Notes under the pieces: generated by a model
Seen by the model: only the letters and a program-made list of their open reading frames with translations
Database searches by the model: none
What the model was told of the DNA's origin: nothing
Program-made: the position numbers and the translations under genes
Shown here: piece after piece, positions 13,300-20,977 of the stretch
Numbering within the stretch: the stretch's first letter is position 1
Layout: every line of letters starts with the position of its first letter
DNA from: an uncultured Eubacteriales bacterium
GTDB lineage: Bacteria > Bacillota > Clostridia > Oscillospirales > Oscillospiraceae
Length of the DNA: 24,436 bases
Assembly (NCBI GenBank): GCA_900547745.1
Contig: URHT01000029.1
Coordinates: 1 to 24,436 of the forward strand
Reading direction: 5' to 3'

Positions 13300-14300
13300 A
13301 GCGCCGCACGCTCCTTTCCCTTCGGTGTCAGCTTTTCACGCAGCGAGCCGAAGAACCGCTTCATGGCGGGGTTGTTGGTGGCCTGCATCACCAGGATCAG
13401 TACGATGGCGTACACCAGCATCCGGTAGTCCGCCACCTCCCGCAGCGCCTCCGGCAGCACCGTCAGCACGATGGCCGAGATCACGGAGCCCGGCACGCTG
13501 CCCATGCCGCCCAGCACCACGATGACCAATATCTCGATAGACATGTTGTAATCGAACGTCGCCGCCTTGATGTTGGCCAGCGAGTGGCCGTACAGCACGC
13601 CGGCGCACCCGGCGAAGAACGCCGCGATAACGAACACCGCCAGCTTGTACCATGTGACGTTCAGGCCCACGGACTCCGCCGCGATGCGGTTGTCCCGAAT
13701 GGCCATGATAGCCCGCCCGTACTTGGAGCGCTTCAGGTTCAGCATCACCGCCACCGTCAGTAGCACCAGCACCGCGCCGTAGGGCAGCAGCTCCCTGGCG
13801 CCGGCATAGACGGCGGTGGTGTTCAGGCCCAGCGCGCCGCCGGTGAAATTCAGATTTGTGATGATGTTCTTGATGATCTCGCCGCAGGCCAGCGTCACGA
13901 TGGCCAGATAGTCGCCCCGCAGCCGCAGGGCGGGCAGCCCTACCAGCAGGCCGAACACCGCCGCCGTCAGACCGCCGGTCAGCATGCTCACCGGCAGCCG
14001 TACGCCCAGCGGCAGCGCCGTTTCCGACAGTGCGATGGCCACCAGGCAGCCGGAGAACAGTCCCACGGACATGAACCCCGCGTGACCCAGACTCAGCTCG
14101 CCCAGCAGGCCCACCACCAGATTCAGCGACACTGCCATGACGATGTACACCGCCGTGGGGATCAGCATGTTTGTCACCTGCCGGGTCAGGCTTCCGGTAT
14201 ACAGCAGCACCGCCATCACCGCGAACAGTACGGCCACCGCCGCCACCGTGATGAGATCGGCGCGCTGTCTTTTTTTCTGTATCAGCTGCATTTCCTTCAC
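13296..14300 (-). CDS. livM: Branched-chain amino acid ABC transporter permease LivM
   Basis: A 334-residue polytopic membrane protein of the BPD_transp_2 family. It shows the LivM marks NLVVGLLGELSLGHAGFMSVGL, LPALRLRGDYLAIVTLACGEI, the EAA-type loop GRAIMAIRDNRIAAESVGLNV and VIVVLGGMGSVPGSVISA. GTG at 14300 is used, with AAAAGG upstream and one base after the livH stop; ATG at 14291 is an alternative only 9 bases later. It forms the channel with LivH. Confidence 0.93.
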   Translation of the reverse strand: MKEMQLIQKKRQRADLITVAAVAVLFAVMAVLLYTGSLTRQVTNMLIPTAVYIVMAVSLNLVVGLLGELSLGHAGFMSVGLFSGCLVAIALSETALPLGVRLPVSMLTGGLTAAVFGLLVGLPALRLRGDYLAIVTLACGEIIKNIITNLNFTGGALGLNTTAVYAGARELLPYGAVLVLLTVAVMLNLKRSKYGRAIMAIRDNRIAAESVGLNVTWYKLAVFVIAAFFAGCAGVLYGHSLANIKAATFDYNMSIEILVIVVLGGMGSVPGSVISAIVLTVLPEALREVADYRMLVYAIVLILVMQATNNPAMKRFFGSLREKLTPKGKERAAL

Positions 14301-14301
14301 C

Positions 14302-15180
14302 TCACACCTTTTCCTGCATGGGCTTCCCCAGCAGGCCCGTGGGCTTCACCACCAGCACTGCCACCAGCACGGCGAACACGATGGCGTCCGCCCACAGGGT
14401 GGAGATATACGTCTTGGACAGCTGCTCGATGAGGCCCAGCAGGATACCGCCCAGCATGGCCCCAGGGATGGAGCCGATGCCTCCGAACACCGCCGCCGTG
14501 AACGCCTTGATGCCGGGCATCGCGCCGGTGGTGGGCTTGATATACACATAGGTCATGCCGTAGAACATGCTGGCGAACGCCGCCAGCGCCGAGCCGATGG
14601 CGAATGTCAGCGTGATCGTTCTGTCCACACTGATGCCCATCAGTGTGGCGGCGTCCTTGTCCTCGGACACCGCCCGCATGGCCTTACCCAGCTTGGTCTT
14701 GTCGATGAACAGCGTCAGCGCCGCCATCAGCGCCGCCGTGACGGCCAGTGTCAATACGGTGATGCCGTCCACCTGCACACCGCCCACGGTAAAGCCGGGC
14801 AGCTTCACCAGCGTGGGATACGCCATTTGCTGGGAGCCGAAGATCAGCAGCGCCGCGTTCTGCAAAAGGTAGCTGACGCCGATGGCCGTAATGAGCACGC
14901 TCAGCGGCGCCGCCTGGCGCAGAGGCTTATAGGCGCAGAACTCGATGACCACACCCAGCACCGCGCATACCACGATGCTGACGATCACCGTCACCCATGG
15001 GGACAGTCCCAGCTGCGCCACCGCCACGATGCCGCTGTACGCGCCCACCATGATCACGTCGCCGTGGGCGAAGTTCAGCATTTTGGCGATGCCGTAGACC
15101 ATGGTGTAGCCCAGCGCGATCAGCGCGTAGATGCTGCCGAGGCTCAGCCCGCTTATCAAAGTTTGGATCAGATTCGTCAT
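14302..15180 (-). CDS. livH: Branched-chain amino acid ABC transporter permease LivH
   Basis: A 292-residue membrane protein with LivH blocks LISGLSLGSIYALIALGYTM, GIAKMLNFAHGDVIMVGAY, LGKAMRAVSEDKDAATLMGI (EAA loop) and AAVFGGIGSIPGAMLGGILLG. The ATG at 15180 is preferred because AAAGGA (15191-15196) lies 10 bases upstream; the ATG at 15189 would be only one base from it. Partner of LivM in the same operon. Confidence 0.94.
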   Translation of the reverse strand: MTNLIQTLISGLSLGSIYALIALGYTMVYGIAKMLNFAHGDVIMVGAYSGIVAVAQLGLSPWVTVIVSIVVCAVLGVVIEFCAYKPLRQAAPLSVLITAIGVSYLLQNAALLIFGSQQMAYPTLVKLPGFTVGGVQVDGITVLTLAVTAALMAALTLFIDKTKLGKAMRAVSEDKDAATLMGISVDRTITLTFAIGSALAAFASMFYGMTYVYIKPTTGAMPGIKAFTAAVFGGIGSIPGAMLGGILLGLIEQLSKTYISTLWADAIVFAVLVAVLVVKPTGLLGKPMQEKV

Positions 15181-15218
15181 AGTCGTCATTCCTTTGCGTC
15201 AAGTGCGTTGCGCCTGTC

Positions 15219-15249
15219 CCGCCCTCCCGGCGCGGTGCCGGGAGGGCGG
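15219..15249 (-). promoter_or_regulatory. Intercistronic stem-loop between livJ and livH
   Basis: CCGCCCTCCCGGC (15219-15231) and GCCGGGAGGGCGG (15237-15249) form a 13-bp GC-rich stem. No T tract follows on the minus strand. Stable stems after the binding-protein gene often protect its mRNA, giving more binding protein than permease. That role is inferred from position. Confidence 0.6.
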
Positions 15250-15282
15250 TCGGCTATGTGAGGAAGGGAGAAGAAGCGTTTT

Positions 15283-16473
15283 TTATTCGGCCGCGCCGCT
15301 GTCCTCACCGAACAGCGTGCCCACACCGTTCTTGTAGAGGATGGCGCTGGCGGCCTTGTTGGTGTTGCCGTCGGCGTTCCAGGTCATGGTGCCGGTGACG
15401 CCCTCCACGGTCAGGGAGGTCATCACCGCAGCCAGCTCCGCGCCGGAGGTGCTGCCGCCGGCAGCCTCCACGGCGGCCTTCACCACATACACGGCGTCAT
15501 AGGCGTCGGCGGCGAACTGGTCGGGGGTGGCGTTGTAGTTCGCCTGATAGGCGCTGACAAAGGCCTGCACATTGGCGGCGGCGGAGTCAGCGGCGAAGGG
15601 AGTCATCATCAGCACGTTATCGGCGATGGTCACATCCTGACTGACCTTGCCGAGGATGCCGTCCAGACCGTCAGCGCCGAAGAAGTACACGTCCTCCGCG
15701 AACTTGCCCTTGGCCTGGGTCAGGAAGGTGGAGGCCTCCTCCGCGTAGATGGGGATGAACACCACCTTCACGCCGGAGTTGACCAGTGCGTTCACCTGCG
15801 TGGAGAAATCGGTGTTGGTGGCGGTGGTAAAGGTCTGCGTCTCCTTGATGGTCACGCCGGTCTTTTCGCACTCGGCCACGAAGGCGTTATACAGGCCCGC
15901 GGAGTAGTCGTTGTCGCTCTGGTAGAACACACCCACCTCATCGGCCAGGGCGTTGTCCTTCAGGTAGTCCGCCGCAGCAGTGCCCTGATAGGAGTCATAG
16001 AAGCAGATGCGGAACGCCTTGTCGTTGCCGTCGATGCACTTGTCGGCGGAACCCGTAGTCTCCATGATGAACATGTCATCGGCCTTGGCCGCCGCCACGA
16101 CGGAGGCCGTTTCACCGGACAGCACGCCGCCCAGAAATACGTTCATGCCCCAGTCCATCAGCTTGCCGTAGGCCGCCACGGCGCTCTCGGGATCGCCCTG
16201 CGAGTCCTGCGCGCTCAGCTCCAGCTGCTTGCCGTTGACGCCGCCGGCGGCGTTGATCTCATCCACAGCCAGCTGCGCGCCGTGCTGCACGGAAAGACCG
16301 TAGTTGGCGTAGCCGCCGGTCAGCGGCCCCACCACGCCCAGCTTGATGGTCTCTGTCCCGGCGCCGTCGGCGCTGTCACCGCTGCCGCCGTTGTCGTTGG
16401 TCTTATTGCCGCAGGCCACAAGGCTGAGCGCCATCATACAGGCCATAAGCATGGCAAATACTCTCTTTTTCAT
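15283..16473 (-). CDS. livJ: Branched-chain amino acid-type ABC transporter substrate-binding lipoprotein LivJ/LivK
   Basis: A 396-residue extracytoplasmic binding protein. The N-terminus MKKRVFAMLMACMMALSLVA ends in a lipobox with lipid-modified Cys21, then a Gly/Ser/Asn linker. The body has Peripla_BP_6 marks: IKLGVVGPLTGGYANYGLSV, AVDEINAAGGVNGKQLEL, and FFGADGLDGI. The start at 16473 has AAGGAG upstream. First gene of livJHMGF. The true ligand may be a branched-chain amino acid or another amide or small acid; the family cannot be resolved by eye. The neighbouring Mo hydroxylases raise the option of a heterocycle-related ligand, but nothing proves it. Confidence 0.9.
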   Translation of the reverse strand: MKKRVFAMLMACMMALSLVACGNKTNDNGGSGDSADGAGTETIKLGVVGPLTGGYANYGLSVQHGAQLAVDEINAAGGVNGKQLELSAQDSQGDPESAVAAYGKLMDWGMNVFLGGVLSGETASVVAAAKADDMFIMETTGSADKCIDGNDKAFRICFYDSYQGTAAADYLKDNALADEVGVFYQSDNDYSAGLYNAFVAECEKTGVTIKETQTFTTATNTDFSTQVNALVNSGVKVVFIPIYAEEASTFLTQAKGKFAEDVYFFGADGLDGILGKVSQDVTIADNVLMMTPFAADSAAANVQAFVSAYQANYNATPDQFAADAYDAVYVVKAAVEAAGGSTSGAELAAVMTSLTVEGVTGTMTWNADGNTNKAASAILYKNGVGTLFGEDSGAAE

Positions 16474-16540
16474 GGTTTTTGTTCTCCTTTTGTATCATTT
16501 TTTCTGAGGGATATCGGCCCCGGCTGTGCCGGAGTCATAC

Positions 16541-16575
16541 AAAAAAGCGGCTCCGCCCATGGGCGGAGCCGCTTT
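16541..16575 (-). terminator. Terminator of the Cys-rich peptide gene
   Basis: AAAGCGGCTCCGCCC (16544-16558) and GGGCGGAGCCGCTTT (16561-16575) form a 15-bp stem; on the minus strand it is followed by TTTTTTGTAT. It separates the small peptide gene from livJ. Confidence 0.88.
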
Positions 16576-16596
16576 GCTGTATCGTGTGTCAGCGTA

Positions 16597-16791
16597 TCAT
16601 GCGGTTATCCGTGCCAATGGCGTATCGGTATATGCGGCCAGCAGGACGCAAATAATAATGGACGCCATAATAATGGCGCCCAGCACGGACAGAATGACAG
16701 TATTGGAAGCGGCACAGGCGCAGCAGAAAGCAGCACCGGCGCAGGCGGCGGTCATGGTCTTGTTCATCTTGCTGTTCATGGTACGGGTCAT
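16597..16791 (-). CDS. Cys-rich single-span membrane peptide (64 aa), unknown function
   Basis: ATG at 16791 has a strong AAAGGAGG (16798-16805) and a promoter further up; the 64-residue product ends at TGA 16597-16599. Residues 1-14 are Met/Thr/Lys/Asn-rich (MTRTMNSKMNKTMT), 15-29 hold a Cys cluster (Cys17, 23, 24, 26 in AACAGAAFCCACAA), and 31-54 form one hydrophobic segment with Cys48. It has its own promoter and terminator, so it is a free-standing unit. It could be a small stress or envelope peptide, or a metal- or thiol-linked membrane peptide. No family is recognised, and no modification enzymes lie nearby. Confidence 0.7.
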   Translation of the reverse strand: MTRTMNSKMNKTMTAACAGAAFCCACAASNTVILSVLGAIIMASIIICVLLAAYTDTPLARITA

Positions 16792-16828
16792 CGTGACCGC
16801 CTCCTTTCGCTTCGGAAATGTTGGGGCT

Positions 16829-16857
16829 ATTTTAGCAAAGCGGGTGGCGGAAGTCAA
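16829..16857 (-). promoter_or_regulatory. Promoter of the Cys-rich peptide gene
   Basis: Minus-strand TTGACT (16852-16857), 17-base spacer, TAAAAT (16829-16834) with a TGC extended -10. It lies about 38 bp upstream of the start codon. Confidence 0.8.
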
Positions 16858-16970
16858 CAGTCGTTTCGCCAAAAACATCATCATACCGCACAACTCGTCA
16901 CTATATAGATTATGCAACCTGCACAATTCTCCCGCATTTTGCAGGCGGTCGGGACGCCGGGAAACGGAAC

Positions 16971-17005
16971 GGGGAGAGGGCAGGCCGACGGCCTGCCCTC
17001 TCCCC
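16971..17005 (-). terminator. Hairpin after pepF
   Basis: GGGGAGAGGGCAGGCC (16971-16986) and GGCCTGCCCTCTCCCC (16990-17005) form a perfect 16-bp stem around GAC. It lies 36 bp past the pepF stop; the following minus-strand sequence has only short T runs. Confidence 0.75.
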
Positions 17006-17040
17006 GTTTACGCTGTTTCGATCACCGCCGGGGCCGTCTC

Positions 17041-18750
17041 TTACCGCTCCTGTTCGGCGATCTGCCGGAGCAGGATCTCCTCCGCGTAGCCGCAGGCGCG
17101 CCGGACGGAGCCCTCCTCAAAGGGGTTGGACAGCTTCGCATAGCGCAGCGTCTCCAGATAGCTGCGGCTGCCGCCGGCCTTGCAGAGCCTGAGATAGTCC
17201 TGCCACGCGGCTTCCTTGTCCTCGGCGTACTTCTTCTTGAACTCCATGGCGCCCATGGTGGTGAGGGTGTAGTTGATGTAGTAGAAGGGGTAGAGGTAGA
17301 TGTGCAGCTTGTGATACCAGTAGCCGCCGCGCTCCATGAAGGGATCGTTCTCGTAGCGGCGCCACGGCATGTACTTCTCCTCCAGCAGGTGCCACTGATA
17401 CGTCCGCTCCTTGGGCGTCAGCTCGGGATGCGCGTAGCAGATGTGCTGAAACTCGTCCACGGCCACGCCGAAGGGCACGAAGGTCAACGCCTCCTGCAGG
17501 TGCGCGAAGCGGAACTTGTCCGCCTGGTCGCCGAAGAACCACTCGGCGTAGGGGTAGGCGAACTGCTCCATGGACATCGAGTGGATCTCCGCGATATCCG
17601 TGGATTCGCTGTAATAGTCCGAGATGGGCTGGCTGCGCATGGCCATATAGCCCGCGAAGGCGTGGCCCAGCTCGTGGGTCAGTACCTGCATGTCAAAAAT
17701 GGTGTGGTTGAAGCAGGAGAACACGAAGGGCGCCTTCAGGCTGGGCAGGCTGGTCATGTAGCCCGTGGACGCCTTGCCCGGCTTATTCTGTAAGTCCATC
17801 AGCTCGTGGTCGATCATGAAGTCGATGAATTCGCCTGTCTCCGGGCTGATCTCGTGATACATCTTCTGGGCGGTCTTGACCATGAAAGCGTCGTCGCCCG
17901 CAGGCTCGGCGTTGCCGTCCGGGAACACCATCTTCTCATCGTGGCACATGACATGGTCGATGCCGAGACGTCTGGCCTGCGCGTCATACAGCTTCCGGCA
18001 CAGCGGCACCAGGACGGTGCGCACCTGCTCGCGGAAGGACGCCACCTCCTTTTCGCCATAGTCCGTGCGGCTCTGCTCCAGATAGCCCACGGGGATGTAG
18101 TTCTCGTAGCCCAGATTTTTGCCCATCTGGTTGCGGATGCGGATCAGCTCGTCCCATATCTCCTCCAGCCGCGGCTCGTTGCTCTCGTAGAACTTGGAAT
18201 ACGCCTTGACGGCGGCGGCGCGCACGGCCCGGTCGGGATGCTCGAAGTATTTCTGCACGCCGTAGAGGTTCAGGGTCTTGCCGTCGAAGGGGATCTCCGC
18301 CGTGGCCATGATCTTCTGGTACTCGTTGGTCAGGCGGCTCTCCTGCTGGCGCAGCGGGATGTTGGCCTCGCAGAACAGCTTCTTCTGCAGGTCGATGGAC
18401 ACGAAATACTGCTTGCCGAACTCCTGCTCGATGTCGGAGCGGAAGGGGCTGGCGGCGATGGCCTCGCTGAGCGCCACCTCAGCCGCGCCCAGAGTGGGCA
18501 GGGTGTCCTGCAGATAGGCGATCTCCGTCTCGTAAAATTCATCCCTGGTGTCCAGCGTATGGCGGATGTGCGCCACGGAGTACATGGTGAGCAGCCGGCA
18601 GTTCTCCCGGTCGATCTCAAAGAGCAGGCCGCGCAGAGCCTCATAGCTCTCCGCCTGCTGGACGGCAGCCTTCCATTGGGTCAGTCTCTGGCTGCGCGTC
18701 TCCAGATCGGGGCGCTTGTACTCCAGTGTTGAAAACTTGAAGTTTTCCAT
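17041..18750 (-). CDS. pepF: Oligoendopeptidase F-type M3 family metallopeptidase
   Basis: A 569-residue M3 zinc peptidase that cleaves short peptides in the cytosol. The zinc motif is HELGH (359-363, in MQVLTHELGHAFAGYMAM) with the third ligand Glu388 in STDIAEIHSMSME. Other family marks are PSLKAPFVFSCFNHT before the active site and the C-terminal YWYHKLHIYLYPFYYINYTL substrate-binding Tyr/His region. Length fits the roughly 560-600 of the subgroup. The ATG at 18750 has AAGGAGG upstream; the longer frame overlaps the promoter and is rejected. No signal peptide. It is monocistronic, with a promoter at 18815-18843. Confidence 0.95.
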   Translation of the reverse strand: MENFKFSTLEYKRPDLETRSQRLTQWKAAVQQAESYEALRGLLFEIDRENCRLLTMYSVAHIRHTLDTRDEFYETEIAYLQDTLPTLGAAEVALSEAIAASPFRSDIEQEFGKQYFVSIDLQKKLFCEANIPLRQQESRLTNEYQKIMATAEIPFDGKTLNLYGVQKYFEHPDRAVRAAAVKAYSKFYESNEPRLEEIWDELIRIRNQMGKNLGYENYIPVGYLEQSRTDYGEKEVASFREQVRTVLVPLCRKLYDAQARRLGIDHVMCHDEKMVFPDGNAEPAGDDAFMVKTAQKMYHEISPETGEFIDFMIDHELMDLQNKPGKASTGYMTSLPSLKAPFVFSCFNHTIFDMQVLTHELGHAFAGYMAMRSQPISDYYSESTDIAEIHSMSMEQFAYPYAEWFFGDQADKFRFAHLQEALTFVPFGVAVDEFQHICYAHPELTPKERTYQWHLLEEKYMPWRRYENDPFMERGGYWYHKLHIYLYPFYYINYTLTTMGAMEFKKKYAEDKEAAWQDYLRLCKAGGSRSYLETLRYAKLSNPFEEGSVRRACGYAEEILLRQIAEQER

Positions 18751-18814
18751 CGCGTTTGTCCTCCTTAAATAATTGATAGCGCGGAACAGGCTTGCCGCGT
18801 GTATTCCTGTCCGG

Positions 18815-18843
18815 ATTATACCACCCTGCCCCGCCGTTTGCAA
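18815..18843 (-). promoter_or_regulatory. pepF promoter
   Basis: Minus-strand TTGCAA (18838-18843), 17 bases, perfect TATAAT (18815-18820). Confidence 0.82.
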
Positions 18844-18947
18844 TCACCGGCCGTGCCGCAGGCGAAAAAGCTAACCTTTGTGGAGTAGTCTTTTTCTTTC
18901 CGGCACGGTACAATATGGACACAACAGGCAGAAAGGAGGACGTACCA

Positions 18948-19187
18948 TTGAACCGCAGATACCTCACAGCCGTTACGCCCCTGCCCGGTCATATCCTGCA
19001 GGTGGATTTCGTGTCCGGCAGCCGCCTCCTGCTGGACATGACGCCCCATCTGGACAAGATCCGCTTCCGCCCGCTGGCGGATGTGCGGGTGTGGAACAGC
19101 GCCGTCACCAACGGCATCTTCGTCCGCTTCGGCGACGTGGAGCTGAGCCACGACGAGATACTGTCCATGGCGGAGCAGGAGTCCTGA
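18948..19187 (+). CDS. DUF2442-family small protein
   Basis: A 79-residue protein starting at TTG 18948, 7 bases after AAAGGAGGA (18932-18940). It has the DUF2442 pattern: an N-terminal strand pair with LQVDFVSGSRLLLDMTPHL, then IRFRPLADVRVWNSAVTNGIFVRFGDVELSHDEILSMAE. DUF2442 proteins are small and of unknown role, often found next to toxin-antitoxin or DUF4160 genes; no such partner is here. It is first of three plus-strand genes spaced 31 and 63 bases apart, likely one transcript. The upstream TACAAT (18909-18914) lacks a good -35. Confidence 0.8.
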   Translation: MNRRYLTAVTPLPGHILQVDFVSGSRLLLDMTPHLDKIRFRPLADVRVWNSAVTNGIFVRFGDVELSHDEILSMAEQES

Positions 19188-19218
19188 CACGCTTCATCCG
19201 GAAATAAGGAGGAAACCT

Positions 19219-19965
19219 ATGAAAAAACTTTTTGCTTTATGGCTGACCCTGCTGCTGTGCCTGAGTCTGACGGCCTGCGGCGGCAGCGGCAGTACCGACC
19301 CCGACGATGTGGCCGGGGACGACTGGCGCGTTACCGGCGTCGTCCGGGACACCGGCACCATCACCCGCAACGGCGGGGACGTGGACGTGCTGGTGTGCAT
19401 CAACGCGGACAGCGCCGACTTCTACTATGATGACGCAACGCCGGTCATGTATGACTACGCGGCCTACCCCATCGCGCTGCAGTGCGACCCGTGGGAGGCG
19501 TTCCGGAGCATCGACTTCGCCGACCGGAACGGCGACGGCAACAGCGACGTGGCGCTGCTGTTCGAGCTGGACGGCGCGCAGGCGCTGATGGTCTGGTACT
19601 GGGATAAGGACAGCGAGCAGCTGGTGTTCCAGCCGGAGGAGTCCCAGATCGACGGCTATACCGATGACGAGCCAGTCCCCGAGGGGCTGGACGGCGCGTG
19701 GTACATGGATGGCGACGAGGACGCCGAGACGGTCATCGGCATCGGCGTGGCCGACGACTGGATCCTGTACGACAACTCGGACGGCACGCTGCGGGAGGTT
19801 GACAGCGGTACGCTCCGTCTGGTGGACGAGGCGCAGGGCCACTACGCCGCCGATTCCGAGGTATTCTCCGATGTCAGCTACCGCGTGGCACTGGCCGGCG
19901 ACAACGCCTTTTATTGGGGCGTGGAGGGGGACTATCACCTCTTTGAGCGCCTGAACCGGTGGTAA
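19219..19965 (+). CDS. Hypothetical lipoprotein with Asp-rich repeat-like segment
   Basis: A 248-residue secreted lipoprotein: signal MKKLFALWLTLLLCLSLTA with lipobox LTAC (Cys20), then a Gly/Ser linker. The mature part is acidic and contains DFADRNGDGNSDVALLFEL, which matches the D-x-[DN]-x-[DN]-G calcium-loop pattern of VCBS/FG-GAP-type proteins. Later segments are WYWDKDSEQLVF and WYMDGDEDAETVIGIG. AAGGAGG precedes the ATG. No enzyme motif is seen. It probably binds Ca and sits on the outer face of the membrane, next to the DUF3137-like protein. Confidence 0.85.
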   Translation: MKKLFALWLTLLLCLSLTACGGSGSTDPDDVAGDDWRVTGVVRDTGTITRNGGDVDVLVCINADSADFYYDDATPVMYDYAAYPIALQCDPWEAFRSIDFADRNGDGNSDVALLFELDGAQALMVWYWDKDSEQLVFQPEESQIDGYTDDEPVPEGLDGAWYMDGDEDAETVIGIGVADDWILYDNSDGTLREVDSGTLRLVDEAQGHYAADSEVFSDVSYRVALAGDNAFYWGVEGDYHLFERLNRW

Positions 19966-20028
19966 GACACGAAAAGCGCCGCCGGACACCCTGCGGGGCG
20001 TCCGGCGCGGACAGATAAGGAGGACTGT

Positions 20029-20904
20029 ATGGCAGAACAGAAAAACAACATGACGGACCGGCAGCTGGCCGAGGAGCTGCAGAAGGGCAAGCGGGGCGGC
20101 CTCGGCGGCAGGCTTCTGGAGATCCTGGGCGTGGTGGTCATCGCCGCCGGGGCGGTCTTCGGCGGCTCCGTCCCCGCGATCATCGCGGGCGCGCTGCTGG
20201 CCGGTATCGGCGAGTGGCTGCGGCGCAAGTCCACGGGCAAGGCCGACCGGCTGACCATGGACACCCTTGCCCCCGGCGTGGTGGGCGCTGTGATGGAAAA
20301 CGTGGAGATGCCGCCCTCCTCCCCCCTGCTGCACAGGGGGGACACCAACATTCCCGTGCCCAGCCACGACTATTGCAGCGAAAGCGGGCGCATCCGGGGC
20401 GTCTATCAGGGGCTGACCACGGAGCTGTGCACCGTCCGGCTGACGGATGTCAGCGAGTTCCAGCGGGAGGAGACGAACCAGTGGGAGCGGAACGAGCGGG
20501 AGGTCTATGCCGGTCAGTGGGCGCTGTGCCGTCTGGAGCGGGAATTCCCGACGTGGCTGACCATCTGGCCCCGGGAGAGACTGGAAAAGCTGCTGAACGC
20601 CCGCACCATCAAGACGGAGAATGAGGACTTCAACAAGCGCTTCAACCTCAGCAGCGGCGACGCGCAGGAGGCGCTGCGCATCCTGAACCCCAGCCGCATG
20701 GAGCGGCTCATGGCGCTGGCGGAGACCTCCGGCAGATTCGCCCTGAACCTCAACACGGACGGCAAGCTGTACATCGCCGTACACAGCGGTCACGGCTTCT
20801 TCGAGGCCGGCAAGGGCCGGGAGACGCCGGAGCAGCTGCGCCAGCGCTTCGCCCGCGAGCTGAAGCTGTTCACGGACATCATCGACGTGTTCCGCCCCGT
20901 GTAA
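20029..20904 (+). CDS. DUF3137-like membrane protein
   Basis: A 291-residue protein with a short charged N-terminus (1-25) including MTDRQLAEELQKGKRGG, one or two membrane segments at about 28-60 (LLEILGVVVIAAGAVFGGSV and AIIAGALLAGIGEWLRRKS), and a soluble domain. The latter (FNKRFNLSSGDAQEALRILNP, GKLYIAVHSGHGFFE) is typical of the DUF3137 pattern of a conserved D-x-x-x-F-x-V/N strand followed by A/L/I-rich helices. AAGGAG precedes the ATG. The function of DUF3137 is not established. It likely shares a transcript with the lipoprotein; a terminator follows. Confidence 0.78.
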   Translation: MAEQKNNMTDRQLAEELQKGKRGGLGGRLLEILGVVVIAAGAVFGGSVPAIIAGALLAGIGEWLRRKSTGKADRLTMDTLAPGVVGAVMENVEMPPSSPLLHRGDTNIPVPSHDYCSESGRIRGVYQGLTTELCTVRLTDVSEFQREETNQWERNEREVYAGQWALCRLEREFPTWLTIWPRERLEKLLNARTIKTENEDFNKRFNLSSGDAQEALRILNPSRMERLMALAETSGRFALNLNTDGKLYIAVHSGHGFFEAGKGRETPEQLRQRFARELKLFTDIIDVFRPV

Positions 20905-20923
20905 GGACGCCGCACAGACACAG

Positions 20924-20967
20924 TGCCCCGAAAAGCACCGGTTTCCCGGTGCTTTTCGGGGCATTTT
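20924..20967. terminator. Strong terminator between DUF3137-like gene and nagA
   Basis: An 18-bp stem, TGCCCCGAAAAGCACCGG (20924-20941) with CCGGTGCTTTTCGGGGCA (20946-20963), then TTTT. It lies between convergent genes and likely serves both. Confidence 0.88.
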
Positions 20968-20977
20968 CCGCGTATGG

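Noticed and set aside
18871..18914. A vegetative or ECF promoter before the DUF2442 gene
   Set aside because: TACAAT is good but no -35 of either kind lies at an acceptable distance.
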